This document shows, in pieces, positions 1 to 8,371 of a stretch of 64,000 nt of DNA. The stretch comes from Streptomyces typhae (GTDB taxonomy: Bacteria > Actinomycetota > Actinomycetes > Streptomycetales > Streptomycetaceae), in NCBI RefSeq assembly GCF_009755605.1, contig NZ_WPNZ01000003.1:62001-126000 (forward strand). The letters are read 5' to 3'. Numbering within the stretch: position 1 is the first letter of the stretch; each line of letters begins with the position of its first letter. The position numbers and the translations under genes were made by a program. Below the pieces are notes generated by a model. It did not search any database, was not told where the DNA came from, and was given only the letters and a program-made list of their open reading frames with translations.

Positions 1-1145
1 ACGCCCCTGAGCTGCCCGCGGGCGCCCAGGGCGAGCCGACGCTGCGCCCGCACCGCATCGCGATCGGCCTGTACGACCTGGACGCCGCGACCGGCAAGCT
101 GGTGCGCACCGACCGCGTCGAGCTGGACGTGGACGGCGAACTGACGGCGGTGGAGGCGCTGGTGGGGCGTGCCAGGCCCGCGGTGATCCTGTTGAATGAC
201 GACGACCTGTCGTACGCGAAGGTCCGCCTGGACGCGGACTCCCTCGCCTTCGTCACCGAGCACCTCGGCGACTTCGAGGCCTCGCTGCCGCGGGCGCTGT
301 GCTGGGCGTCGGCGTGGGACATGACGCGCGACGCGGAGCTGCCGACGCGGGACTACCTCTCCCTCGTCCTCTCCGGCATCGGCAAGGAGTCCGACATCGG
401 TGTCGTGCAGTCGCTGCACCGCCAGGTGAAGCTCGCACTCGACCTGTACGCGGCCCCCGCGCACCGCGAGGAGCTGCTCGCGCGCTGGACCGCGGCGACC
501 CTGGAGCAGCTGCGGGCCGCCGCGCCCGGCAGCGACCACCAGCTCGCCTGGGCGCGGGCGTTCGCGGCCACCGCCCGCTCGGAGTCCGACCTGGCGCTGC
601 TCGAAGCCCTCCTCGACGGTTCCGATTCGGTGGCGGGGCTTGCCGTGGACACCGAGCTGCGGTGGGCGTTCGTGGCGCGGCTCGCGGCGACCGGGCGGCT
701 CGACGAGGACGGGATCGCGGCGGAGTTCGAGCGGGACCGGACGGCCGCGGGTGAGCGGCACGCCGCGGCGGCTCGGGCCGCGCGGCCGACCGCCGCGGCC
801 AAGGCCGAGGCCTGGGCCTCCGTCGTGGAGTCCGACAAGCTGCCCAACGCCGTGCAGGAAGCGGTGATCTCCGGCTTCGTCCAGACCGACCAGCGGGAGC
901 TGCTCGCGTCGTACACGCAGAAGTACTTCGACGCCGTGAAGGGTGTCTGGGAGTCGCGTTCCCACGAGATGGCGCAGCAGATCGTGGTGGGGCTCTACCC
1001 CGCGCTCCAGGTGTCCTCGGGGACGCTGGACGCGACGGACGGGTGGCTCAAGGCCTCGGAGCCCCCCGCCGCCTTGCGGCGACTCATCACTGAGTCGCGC
1101 GCCGGGGTGGAGCGGGCCCTGCGGGCCCGGGCCGCCGACGCCTGA
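1..1145 (+). CDS. pepN: Aminopeptidase N, C-terminal part (5' end outside window)
   Basis: The reading frame is open from the first bases of the window and ends with TGA at 1143-1145, so only the C-terminal part is present. The visible 380 or so residues are the helical ERAP1-like C-terminal domain of M1-family zinc aminopeptidases. They contain the segment TGKLVRTDRVELDVDGE followed by an LLNDDDLSYAKVRLD stretch, both characteristic of actinobacterial PepN. The HEXXH zinc site must lie upstream and cannot be checked. The enzyme removes N-terminal residues from peptides in the cytosol. The call rests on recognised domain sequence and is firm apart from the missing catalytic half. Confidence 0.9.
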   Translation, partial: APELPAGAQGEPTLRPHRIAIGLYDLDAATGKLVRTDRVELDVDGELTAVEALVGRARPAVILLNDDDLSYAKVRLDADSLAFVTEHLGDFEASLPRALCWASAWDMTRDAELPTRDYLSLVLSGIGKESDIGVVQSLHRQVKLALDLYAAPAHREELLARWTAATLEQLRAAAPGSDHQLAWARAFAATARSESDLALLEALLDGSDSVAGLAVDTELRWAFVARLAATGRLDEDGIAAEFERDRTAAGERHAAAARAARPTAAAKAEAWASVVESDKLPNAVQEAVISGFVQTDQRELLASYTQKYFDAVKGVWESRSHEMAQQIVVGLYPALQVSSGTLDATDGWLKASEPPAALRRLITESRAGVERALRARAADA

Positions 1146-1317
1146 CCCTTCCAGGTCCGCCTGGCCCGCCCCGGTTCGCCCGGGGCCGTCCGAGTCCACC
1201 CGGTCCGTCTGGGTGCCGGGTCCCTTCCTGACCCGCCGCTCCGCGCCGGATGCCTCCCACCCACCCGCCCGTTGCCCCGCACATACCGGTGCGGGGGGGC
1301 GGGTGGGGTCGCCGTTC

Positions 1318-1525
1318 CCCGGCAGCAGCCCCCCGCTGTGGGCAACTGGCCCGCCAGGGGCGGAACGGGTGGGCACAGCCCGTGTACCGGGGGCCGGTTC
1401 AGCCGGGGAGAGGGGCCACCCCCGGCAGCGGTCCCCCCGCTGTGGGCAACTGGTCCGCCAGGGGCGGAACGGGTGGGCACAGCCCATGTGCCGGGGGCCG
1501 GTTCAGCCGGGGGGAGGGGTCGCCT
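1318..1525. repeat. 104-bp direct repeat, two copies
   Basis: Two adjacent copies with a period of 104 bp (about 1318-1421 and 1422-1525) differ at only a few positions. Each contains CCGCTGTGGGCAACTGG and GGAACGGGTGGGCACAG, which form an imperfect inverted repeat. The second copy runs into the 3' end of the LysR gene and supplies its last codons. Similar intergenic elements are widespread in Streptomyces. A transcription-termination or cruciform role is only an inference. Confidence 0.8.
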
Positions 1526-2459
1526 CGCGCAGGGCGCCCAGCACCCGGGCAAGAGCCGGAGCCCCCTCCGCCCCCCGGCGCACCGCAGCGACGACATGGC
1601 GCCGGGGCCGCCCGGCCCCGAGGTCCCGCATCACCACGCCCGGAGGGCGCATGGCCCCCGCCCCGGCGGCGAGCCGGGGCACTAGAGCCACCCCCATCCC
1701 CGCCTCCACCATCGCCAGAATGGCCCCCCACCCGGCCGCACTGTGGGCGGCTTCGGGCACGAACCCCGCCGCCTCGCACGCGGCCAGCGTGATCTCCGAC
1801 CAGGGCCCGGACCCCCCGAAGATCCACGCCTCCCCGGCCAGCTCGGCCAGGCTCACCCCGGGCGCGGAGGCCAGCGGATGCTCCGCGGGCAGGGCGACGT
1901 CCAGCGGGTCGGCGCACAGCGTCACCCGCGTGAACCGCCCGTCCCGCCCCCGCCCCGACGCCTCCCGCGGAGCCCCCGGAGCCCGCGGAGCCCGCGGAGC
2001 CCGCGCCGCCAAGGACAACGCCAGGTCCACCTCCCCCGAGGCCAGCAACTCGTACGCCTCGCCCGCCTCGGCCTCCCGTACCCGCACCCGCACCCCGGGG
2101 TGCGCGGCCCGCAGGGCCCGTACCGCGGGCACCACCAGGGCGGGCACCGCCGTGGAGAACGCCCCCACCCGCACCTCCCCGGCCTCCCCCTGGGCATAGG
2201 CGGCCAACTCCGCGTCCGCCCGCTCCAGTTGGGCGAAGACGGCGTCGGCGTGCCGGAGCAGGAGCCGGGCGGCGGCGGTGAGGCGGACCCTCCTGCCGTG
2301 TGCTTCGAGGAGCGGCACGCCCACCTGCTTGGCGAGGTTGGACAGTTGCTGGGACACCGCCGAGGGGGTCATGAGCAGGGCGTGGGCGGTCGCCGTGACG
2401 GTCCCGCGCGCGTCCAGGGTGCGCAGGATGTGCAGCTTCTTGATGTCCCACTCGGTCAT
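1503..2459 (-). CDS. LysR-family transcriptional regulator
   Basis: The N-terminal winged helix-turn-helix starts MTEWDIKKLHILRTLDARG and contains the typical recognition helix region TPSAVSQQLSNLAKQVG. A LysR effector-binding domain follows, with VRVGAFSTAVPALVVPAV at about residue 90. I chose the ATG at 2459 because the HTH begins there; a further in-frame start 48 bp upstream only adds residues without homology. Length is 318 aa, normal for LysR. A low-complexity APRAPRAPGAPREA insertion sits in the effector domain. The last codons are encoded by the 104-bp repeat. The gene follows a DMT transporter on the same strand after 82 bp, so it may regulate that gene. Confidence 0.85.
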   Translation of the reverse strand: MTEWDIKKLHILRTLDARGTVTATAHALLMTPSAVSQQLSNLAKQVGVPLLEAHGRRVRLTAAARLLLRHADAVFAQLERADAELAAYAQGEAGEVRVGAFSTAVPALVVPAVRALRAAHPGVRVRVREAEAGEAYELLASGEVDLALSLAARAPRAPRAPGAPREASGRGRDGRFTRVTLCADPLDVALPAEHPLASAPGVSLAELAGEAWIFGGSGPWSEITLAACEAAGFVPEAAHSAAGWGAILAMVEAGMGVALVPRLAAGAGAMRPPGVVMRDLGAGRPRRHVVAAVRRGAEGAPALARVLGALREATPPPG

Positions 2460-2519
2460 GGCGCGCCCCACTCGTTCCTGGCATGCCCCGTCCATGGCAT
2501 GTCCCACTCGGTCACGGCG
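2445..2519. repeat. 19-bp direct repeat over the LysR start
   Basis: The 19-bp word that encodes the first codons of the LysR gene (2445-2463) is repeated with one mismatch at 2501-2519, just upstream of the start. The intervening sequence contains further CATGGCATG words. It could be a local duplication of the start region. Confidence 0.6.
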
Positions 2520-2541
2520 CCAACGTATCCGCCGCCCGCGG

Positions 2542-3588
2542 TCACTTCCGCGTCGCCGACCCGAGCACCACCCCGGTCAGGATGAGGCCCATGCACACCA
2601 CCTGGAGCCACCCCATGCCCTCGCCGAGCAGCGCGAAGGACAGCAGGGCCACGCACACCGGCTGGAGGTAGTAGACGACGCCCGCGCGGGCCGCGCCGAC
2701 GAGGGAGATCGCCCGGTTCCAGGCGAAGAAGGCCACCGCCGACGACACCACGCCCACGTACAGGAGCGGCGGGACCGTCGCGGCCGTCGGTTCGAAGCCG
2801 CCCTGGAGGCCAAGGCTCACCAGGAACACGGGCAGCAGCATCAGGGCGCCCAGGACGAAGGTCGCGAAGAGGAACGGGAGGCCGGAGATCTCCGCGGGCT
2901 TGCGGCGCAGCAGGGCGCTGTAGGAGCCGAAGGCGAGCGCGCCGCCGATCACCCAGAGGTCGCCGGCCGCCAGATCCATGGCGAGGGAGCCGCCGCTGAC
3001 CAGGAGCAGCACCCCGACGCAGGCGACGAGCATGCCCGCGACGCGCCGCGCTCCGAGGCGGGCCCCGCCGAGTCGTTCGTACACCGCCATCAGGACCGGC
3101 GAGGCCGCCATGATCATGCCCATGTTGCCCGCCGTGGTCGTCACTCCGGCCTGGTTGACGAGGGTGTTGTAGACGGTGACACCGAGCAGGGACGCGGCGA
3201 GCAGGAAGCGCAGATGGCGGCGGAGCAGGGCGCGCTGCCGCCAGGCGCGGCGGGCGGCGAAGGGGGCGACGGCCACGATCGCGATGATCCAGCGCCAGAA
3301 CGCGTGCTGGACGGGCGGGACGCTGTCGGCGAGGGCCCGCGAGGTGACGAAGCTCCCCGACCAGACGACGGTGGCGAGCGCGGCGAGCGCGAGCCCGAAC
3401 CCGAGCCCGCGCCCCCGGGCGACCCCCGCGCCCTTCCCGGCCCGCGCCCCCGTCGCCGTCTCCGCCGTCTCCGTCATCGCCGCCGTCGCCGCGGTCGCCG
3501 CGGTCGCCGTCCTCGCCGCAGCCGCCGCCGCGGCCGTCGCCGCCGTAGATCCTGTGTCCGCGCCGCTGCGCTCCAGGACGGTCGCCAC
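2542..3588 (-). CDS. EamA/DMT-superfamily transporter
   Basis: Ten hydrophobic segments are arranged as two EamA repeats, for example FGLALAALATVVWSGSFVTS and the second-repeat LWVIGGALAFGSYSALLR. This predicts an inner-membrane drug/metabolite exporter; the substrate cannot be told. The GTG start at 3588 is supported by AAGGGGGAG a few bases upstream. The first 50 residues are an unusual Ala/Thr-rich tail. Alternative start codons inside that tail, such as the Met of MTETAETATG, are possible. It lies directly upstream of the LysR gene on the same strand. Confidence 0.85.
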   Translation of the reverse strand: MATVLERSGADTGSTAATAAAAAAARTATAATAATAAMTETAETATGARAGKGAGVARGRGLGFGLALAALATVVWSGSFVTSRALADSVPPVQHAFWRWIIAIVAVAPFAARRAWRQRALLRRHLRFLLAASLLGVTVYNTLVNQAGVTTTAGNMGMIMAASPVLMAVYERLGGARLGARRVAGMLVACVGVLLLVSGGSLAMDLAAGDLWVIGGALAFGSYSALLRRKPAEISGLPFLFATFVLGALMLLPVFLVSLGLQGGFEPTAATVPPLLYVGVVSSAVAFFAWNRAISLVGAARAGVVYYLQPVCVALLSFALLGEGMGWLQVVCMGLILTGVVLGSATRK

Positions 3589-3650
3589 TGCTCCCCCTTG
3601 TCTCTCCCCCGTCCGCGTGCTGCGTCAGGGGCCCGGTTGTCTCTGCCGGA

Positions 3651-4592
3651 CTACCGTCGCACCGCCGCATTCTCCAGGTCCACCGAAACTTTTCGCTCAG
3701 TCTTTGAAGCTGAACTGAATGTTTCGGGGTCTGTCGCGGGCCGCCCCGGGCGCAGTTGCCCGAACACCGTCGCCGCGAAGGCCAAGGCCATGCCCCCCAG
3801 CTGCACCGCCGTCAGCGCCTGACCCAGCGCCGCCCAGCCGATGACCGCCGCCGTCAGGGGCGAGAGCGGGCCGAGCAGGCTGGCCTGGGTCGCGCTGAGG
3901 CTGCCGATGCCCCGGAACCACAGCCAGTACGCGACCGCCGTACCGGCCAGGGACAGGTAGACGTAGCCCGCGACGTTCCGGCCGTCGAGGGCGGGCGGCG
4001 CGCCCTCGACGAGGAGCGCCACCGGGGCGATGAGCAGGCCGCCCGCCGTCAGTTGCCAGCCGGTGAGCGCGAGCGGGCCCACGCCGTCCGGGCGGCCCCA
4101 CCGCTTGGTGAGGACGGTTCCTGTCGACATCGACGCCGTCGACCCGACCGCCGCGAGCAGGCCGACCGCGTCGAGGGCCCCGGCGGCCCTGAGGACGACC
4201 AGGCTGACGCCGAGGGCCGCGGCGGCGCCGGTGAGCAGGGTGCGCGGGCTCGGCCGGTCGGCGAGGAGCAGCGCCGAGAGCCCGGCGACGAACAGCGGGC
4301 CGACGGAGCCGACGACCGCGGCCATGCCGCCGGGCAGCCGGTAGGCCGAGAGGAAGAGCAGCGGGAAGAAGGCGCCGATGTTCAGCGCCCCGAGGACAAG
4401 GGATTTCCACCACCACTCCCCTCTAGGCAGCCGTCTCGCGATGAGGAGCAGCAGCAGCCCCGCGGGCAGGGCCCGCATCAGGCCCGTGAACAGGGGCCGG
4501 TCGGCCGGCAGGAACTCGGTCGTGACGGCGTAGGTGGAACCCCAGGTCAGCGGGGCGTAGGCGGTGAGCAGGATCGCGGTGGCGCGCTTCAT
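3651..4592 (-). CDS. EamA-family DMT transporter, divergent from marR
   Basis: A 313-aa membrane protein with ten predicted helices and two EamA repeats begins MKRATAILLTAYAPLTWGST; the YAPLTWGSTYAVTTEFLP motif is common in RhaT/EamA exporters. A short charged tail follows the last helix. The start lies 118 bp from the divergent MarR start, with a symmetrical operator between them. The gene is therefore very likely controlled by that MarR protein. The exported compound is unknown. Confidence 0.87.
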   Translation of the reverse strand: MKRATAILLTAYAPLTWGSTYAVTTEFLPADRPLFTGLMRALPAGLLLLLIARRLPRGEWWWKSLVLGALNIGAFFPLLFLSAYRLPGGMAAVVGSVGPLFVAGLSALLLADRPSPRTLLTGAAAALGVSLVVLRAAGALDAVGLLAAVGSTASMSTGTVLTKRWGRPDGVGPLALTGWQLTAGGLLIAPVALLVEGAPPALDGRNVAGYVYLSLAGTAVAYWLWFRGIGSLSATQASLLGPLSPLTAAVIGWAALGQALTAVQLGGMALAFAATVFGQLRPGRPATDPETFSSASKTERKVSVDLENAAVRR

Positions 4593-4634
4593 GACGTACG
4601 GCTCCCGAGGAATCGCGGCAAGTGGCTCGACAGG

Positions 4635-4673
4635 AAGTAGCTTAGCCCTAAGCTACTTTCCGTCAAGCTACTT
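4635..4673. promoter_or_regulatory. Probable MarR operator, three half-sites
   Basis: AAGTAGCTTA (4635-4644) and TAAGCTACTT (4649-4658) form a perfect 10-bp inverted repeat around GCCC. A third half-site, AAGCTACTT, lies at 4665-4673. The site is between the divergent transporter (start 4592) and marR (start 4711) in an unusually AT-rich pocket, so it can cover both promoters. MarR binding is inferred from position and symmetry. Confidence 0.7.
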
Positions 4674-4710
4674 ACTTGTGAGCATCCAATGGGCGCGGGA
4701 TACTTCTGCC

Positions 4711-5244
4711 ATGGACATCGAGAACGGGGCGAGCGGTCCGCCCGACGCCGTCGACGCGATCATCGAGCAGTGGGCCGCGGTCCGGCCCGACCTGGAGACC
4801 ACTCCCATGGAGGTCTTCGGCCGCGTCCACCGCATCACGCAGGCGATGGGCGACCGCGTGGAACAGGCGTACCGCCGGCTCGGCACCAGCCGCGGGGAGT
4901 TCGACGTGCTCGCCACGCTGCGCCGCTCCGGGGAGCCGTACACGCTCTCACCGCGGCGGCTGTCCTCGACGCTGATGCTGACCACGGGCGGCATGACGGG
5001 GCGGCTCGACAAGCTGGAGCGGGCGGGACTCCTTCGCCGCTCCCCCGACCCGCACGACCGGCGGGCGCTCCAGGTGACGCTGACCGAGGAGGGCCTGGCC
5101 CTGGTCGAGCGGGCGGTGGCGGCGGGCCTGGAGGAGCAGCGCGCGGCGCTCACGTCCGCGGGCCTCGACACGGCGGAGACGGCCCAACTGGCCGCCTTGC
5201 TGCGGAGGCTGCTCGCGGGTTCCCGCCCGGAGGACGGCGCCTGA
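4711..5244 (+). CDS. MarR-family transcriptional regulator
   Basis: The 177-aa product has a winged HTH: LGTSRGEFDVLATLRRSG, then LTTGGMTGRLDKLERAGLLR as recognition region and PDPHDRRALQVTLTEEG as the beta wing. The DxRxxxxxLT wing signature is diagnostic of MarR. I took the ATG at 4711 (MDIENGASGP) because upstream in-frame codons overlap the operator. It is divergent from an EamA transporter and presumably represses it until an effector binds. Confidence 0.9.
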   Translation: MDIENGASGPPDAVDAIIEQWAAVRPDLETTPMEVFGRVHRITQAMGDRVEQAYRRLGTSRGEFDVLATLRRSGEPYTLSPRRLSSTLMLTTGGMTGRLDKLERAGLLRRSPDPHDRRALQVTLTEEGLALVERAVAAGLEEQRAALTSAGLDTAETAQLAALLRRLLAGSRPEDGA

Positions 5245-5251
5245 ACAACAC

Positions 5252-5321
5252 GCCGAGGGCGCCCCTCGGCCGCACGCGCGGACGACTGCGTCTGCGTTCG
5301 CGACCGGGGAGCGCCCTCGGC
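5252..5321. terminator. Hairpin between convergent marR and small membrane gene
   Basis: GCCGAGGGCGCCCC (5252-5265) pairs with GGGGAGCGCCCTCGGC (5306-5321) apart from one bulged base. The 40-base loop is itself GC-rich. It lies between two convergent genes and has no T tract, as usual for Streptomyces bidirectional terminators. Confidence 0.6.
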
Positions 5322-5354
5322 AGAAAGACTGAGAGCTGGAACGGACCGGTGCCG

Positions 5355-5597
5355 TCAGCCCTGCTTCTGCTGCTTGCGGGACTTGTCCCCGACCATCACC
5401 AGACCGGCGATCACCAGGAACAGCACGATCGGCGCGGCCACGTACAGGCCGAGCGTCTCCATCACGCTCAGGCCGGAGCCCGGGTCGTCGCCGTCGTCGC
5501 GGTGGAGCGACGCGGCCGCGGGGGACGTCATGAGCAGCATCATCAGCGTCGTACCGGCAGCCAGGGCACCGGCGCGCAGGGCGTTCTTCTTGTCCAC
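5355..5597 (-). CDS. Small secreted or membrane protein, 80 aa
   Basis: Starting from GTG at 5597, the product begins MDKKNALRAGALAAG with a hydrophobic segment ending in SPAAAS, like a signal peptide. An acidic DDGDDPGSG stretch follows, then a membrane helix LYVAAPIVLFLVIAGLVMVG and a basic tail KSRKQQKQG. This suggests a two-segment membrane protein or a cleaved protein with a C-terminal anchor. No function is recognised. No strong ribosome site is visible. It lies downstream of malQ on the same strand. Confidence 0.7.
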   Translation of the reverse strand: MDKKNALRAGALAAGTTLMMLLMTSPAAASLHRDDGDDPGSGLSVMETLGLYVAAPIVLFLVIAGLVMVGDKSRKQQKQG

Positions 5598-5656
5598 GGT
5601 GCCAAAGTAGCGAACGGCTCCGCGGGCCGCGCGCCCGGGGTGCCGTACGGGGTGTC

Positions 5657-7876
5657 TCAGCCCGTACCGCCCCCGGGGCGCGGATGCGGGCGGAACACCT
5701 CCATGAGGGCGTGCAGGCGCGGCGCGGCGGCGAGTTCCTCCAGGGTGACGGGGCGGCCGGTGGCGTCGGCGACGGGCAGCCGCCAGTTGGGGTACTGGTC
5801 CCAGGTGCCGGGCAGGTTCTGCGGGCGGCGGTCGCCGACGGTGTCCGGCAGCCAGATCCCGACCATGCGGGCGGGCGTCGCGAGCAGGAACCGGTGCACG
5901 GCCCTGACCGCGTCCTCCTCGTCCCCCGCGCCGCCCGGCAGCATGCCGAGCCGGGCGAGCAGCGCGAGCCAGGTGTGCACGTCGGCGGCGGCCTCGGCGC
6001 GTTCGGCGGCCTGCGGCCGGGTCAGCAGGCCGAGGTCGTGGCGGAGGCGGACGTGATCGCCCGTCATGCGGGCGGCCGTGGACGGCAGGTCGTGGGTGGT
6101 GGCCGTGGCCAGGCAGTCGGCGCGCCACTGGGCGGGCGGCAGCGGCAGGCCCGAGCCCTCCCAGTCGCGCTCGAACCACAGTACGGACGTGCCGAGCACC
6201 CCGCGTTCGCGCAGCGCGTCGCGCACGCCCGGCTCGACCGTGCCGAGGTCCTCGCCGATGACGAGGGCGTCCGCGCGGTGTGCCTCAAGGACGAGGACGG
6301 CCAGCATGGCCTCGGCGTCGTAGCGCACGTACGTACCCTCCACGGGGGTGCGTCCCCGCGGCACCCACCAGAGCCGGAAGAGGCCCATGACGTGGTCGAT
6401 GCGCACCGCGCCCGCGTGCCGCAGCGTGGCCCGCACCAGCTCCCGGAACGGGGCGTAGCCGGACGCGGCGAGCCGGTCCGGGCGCCACGGCGGGAGCCCC
6501 CAGTCCTGCCCGAGTTCGTTGAAGGCGTCCGGTGGCGCGCCCGCTGACATGCCGGTGGCGAAGTACCGCTGCTGCGCCCAGGCGTCCGCGCCGTCCGGGT
6601 GCACGCCGACGGCCAGGTCGTGGATGAGGCCGACGCTCATCCCGGCGTCGTGCGCGGCCCGCTGGGCGGCGGCGAGCTGCTCGTCGGTGAGCCAGGCGAG
6701 GCGTTCGTGGAAGTCGACGCGGTCCATGGCCTCCGTGCGGGCGCGGGCGGTCTCGGGGGACGCCGGGTCGCGCAGGGGCGCGGGCCAGGTGTGCCAGTCG
6801 GGGCCGTACCGCTCGGCGAGCGCGCACCAGGTGGCGTGGTCCTCCAGGGCCTGGCCGCGCTCGGCGAGGAAGTCGCTGTAGCCCGCGCATCTGCCGGGCC
6901 CGAGCGGCACGCCGCGGATCAGTTCCAGGGCGGCCGACTTGAGCTCCCAGACGGCGTCGCGGTCGATGAGGCCGTTCTCGTGCAGGACGGACCCGCGCAG
7001 CGTCGCCGCCTGATCGAGGAAGAGGCCCGCGCGCTCCCGGGCCTCGCCGCGCAGCCCGGCGAACTCCGGTACGTCCGGGACGCGCAGGTGCACGGGGTCG
7101 GGGAAGCGGCGCGACGAGGGGCGGTACGGGGAGGGGTCACCGGCGCCGCCTGGGGGCTTGGGCACAGCCGAGTGCAACGGGTTCACCTGGACGAAGCCGG
7201 CCCCCAGCGCCCGCCCCGACCACGACGCCAGCTCGGCGAGGTCACCGAGGTCCCCCATGCCCCAGGAGTGGCGGCTCAGAAGGGAGTAGAGCTGCACGAG
7301 AAAGCCGTACGTGCGCGGCGGCGGCGCGGGGGCCCGGCGCGGGGCGACGATCAGATGGGCGTCGGCGGTGGCGCCGTCGGGGGTGACGGCGCGGAGGCGG
7401 TGGATTCCCAGGGGGATTGCCGAGGGCGTTCCCGAGGGGGCTCCCAGGGGGAGATGGGCGGCTGAGGGCGGCTGCGCGGAGGCCAGGGGCGGCTGCCCGG
7501 GGACGGGCGTGGCGGTCTCGACCCGGTCCCCGGCCTCCGTCTCGACGGTGACGCGGGTGCCCGCGGGGAGGTCGGTGAGAACGGCCAGGGAGGCGAGGGA
7601 GGCGAGGGCCGCCTCGGGGCCGGGGGCGGGGCCCTTGCCGTCGGGGGCAGGCCGCCCCTCGGCCCACAGGACGACGGTCGGGGGCAGCAACCGCTCCCGC
7701 AGCGCCCCCTCGCGGGCCGCCACCGCGTCCCGCACCGCCTCGGGAGTGCTCGCGTCGACACCGAGCGCGGCGAGGACCGCGACGACCGCGGCCTCGGATG
7801 CCTGGACCGTGCGGTCCGGGGACGGTGAGTAGGAGGTGGCCACGCCGTACAGGGCGGCCAGCCTGGCAAGGGTCAT
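5657..7876 (-). CDS. malQ: 4-alpha-glucanotransferase (amylomaltase), GH77
   Basis: A 739-aa cytosolic enzyme that transfers 1,4-alpha-glucan segments between maltodextrins. The GH77 core carries the expected catalytic residues: Asp in VRIDHVMGLFRLWW (about residue 493), Glu in VIGEDLGTVEPG (about 541) and Asp in TTHDLPSTAARM (about 593). The first 170 residues form the N-terminal domain typical of actinobacterial MalQ, followed by a Pro/Ala/Gly-rich linker. The ATG at 7876 directly abuts the TAG of the small gene upstream, which suggests translational coupling. Confidence 0.95.
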   Translation of the reverse strand: MTLARLAALYGVATSYSPSPDRTVQASEAAVVAVLAALGVDASTPEAVRDAVAAREGALRERLLPPTVVLWAEGRPAPDGKGPAPGPEAALASLASLAVLTDLPAGTRVTVETEAGDRVETATPVPGQPPLASAQPPSAAHLPLGAPSGTPSAIPLGIHRLRAVTPDGATADAHLIVAPRRAPAPPPRTYGFLVQLYSLLSRHSWGMGDLGDLAELASWSGRALGAGFVQVNPLHSAVPKPPGGAGDPSPYRPSSRRFPDPVHLRVPDVPEFAGLRGEARERAGLFLDQAATLRGSVLHENGLIDRDAVWELKSAALELIRGVPLGPGRCAGYSDFLAERGQALEDHATWCALAERYGPDWHTWPAPLRDPASPETARARTEAMDRVDFHERLAWLTDEQLAAAQRAAHDAGMSVGLIHDLAVGVHPDGADAWAQQRYFATGMSAGAPPDAFNELGQDWGLPPWRPDRLAASGYAPFRELVRATLRHAGAVRIDHVMGLFRLWWVPRGRTPVEGTYVRYDAEAMLAVLVLEAHRADALVIGEDLGTVEPGVRDALRERGVLGTSVLWFERDWEGSGLPLPPAQWRADCLATATTHDLPSTAARMTGDHVRLRHDLGLLTRPQAAERAEAAADVHTWLALLARLGMLPGGAGDEEDAVRAVHRFLLATPARMVGIWLPDTVGDRRPQNLPGTWDQYPNWRLPVADATGRPVTLEELAAAPRLHALMEVFRPHPRPGGGTG

Positions 7877-8113
7877 CTAGACCCCCATGGGGTCCACGCC
7901 CGCGGCCGTGCCCGTGGAGGTCGGCTCGCTGGTCAGGGGGGCGGCGTCCATCAGGGACGGCTCGCTGGTGAGCGGGGCGGCGTCGGCGAGCGGCGGCTCG
8001 CTGGTGAGGGGCAGCTCCAGACAGCCGCAGGAGCAGGACCCGTCGAGGCCGGAGTCGGGGTGCGAGACCTGTTTGGACAGGGCGGACAGGAGGAGATTCG
8101 CGGAAGCGGGCAT
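7877..8113 (-). CDS. Small Cys-rich peptide with triplicated tail, coupled to malQ
   Basis: A near-perfect ribosome site (AAGGAG, spacing about 7) precedes the ATG at 8113. The 78-aa product begins MPASANLLLSALSKQVSHPD, carries the cluster SCSCGC around residue 33, then three copies of a 12-residue unit (APLTSEPxLxD). The three units correspond to a 36-bp DNA repeat at 7923, 7959 and 7995. Its TAG (7879-7877) is immediately followed by the malQ ATG. The function is unknown. A peptide precursor, a metal-binding peptide or a translational leader for malQ are all possible. Confidence 0.65.
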   Translation of the reverse strand: MPASANLLLSALSKQVSHPDSGLDGSCSCGCLELPLTSEPPLADAAPLTSEPSLMDAAPLTSEPTSTGTAAGVDPMGV

Positions 8114-8184
8114 GAGGTGCTCCTTGGTCGCGGATACCGGTGCGAAAGCCCTACCCACTGCGATGGGGGGCATCCGTATACCGT

Positions 8185-8306
8185 CCGGGAACGTGGCGCT
8201 GGTCACAAACAGGCCTTCCGCCCAGGGTGCCGGACCGCCCGCCTCCGCGCAGAGGCATGCGGGGACACGCATGGATGTGCGGGGTCGCGCGTTGACACGT
8301 TCCCGG
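8185..8306. promoter_or_regulatory. Inverted 11-bp words in the divergent malQ / GH84 promoter region
   Basis: CCGGGAACGTG (8185-8195) and its exact reverse complement CACGTTCCCGG (8296-8306) lie 100 bp apart between the divergent small-peptide/malQ unit and the GH84 gene. A TTGACA hexamer at 8292-8297 overlaps the second word and may be a -35 box. Shared regulator binding is possible but unproven. Confidence 0.35.
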
Positions 8307-8371
8307 TGCGGGTGGTGGGCTTTCTGAGCTGTGCGTGACACCGCATCACCTCCACGTGACAAGGAGAGCCT

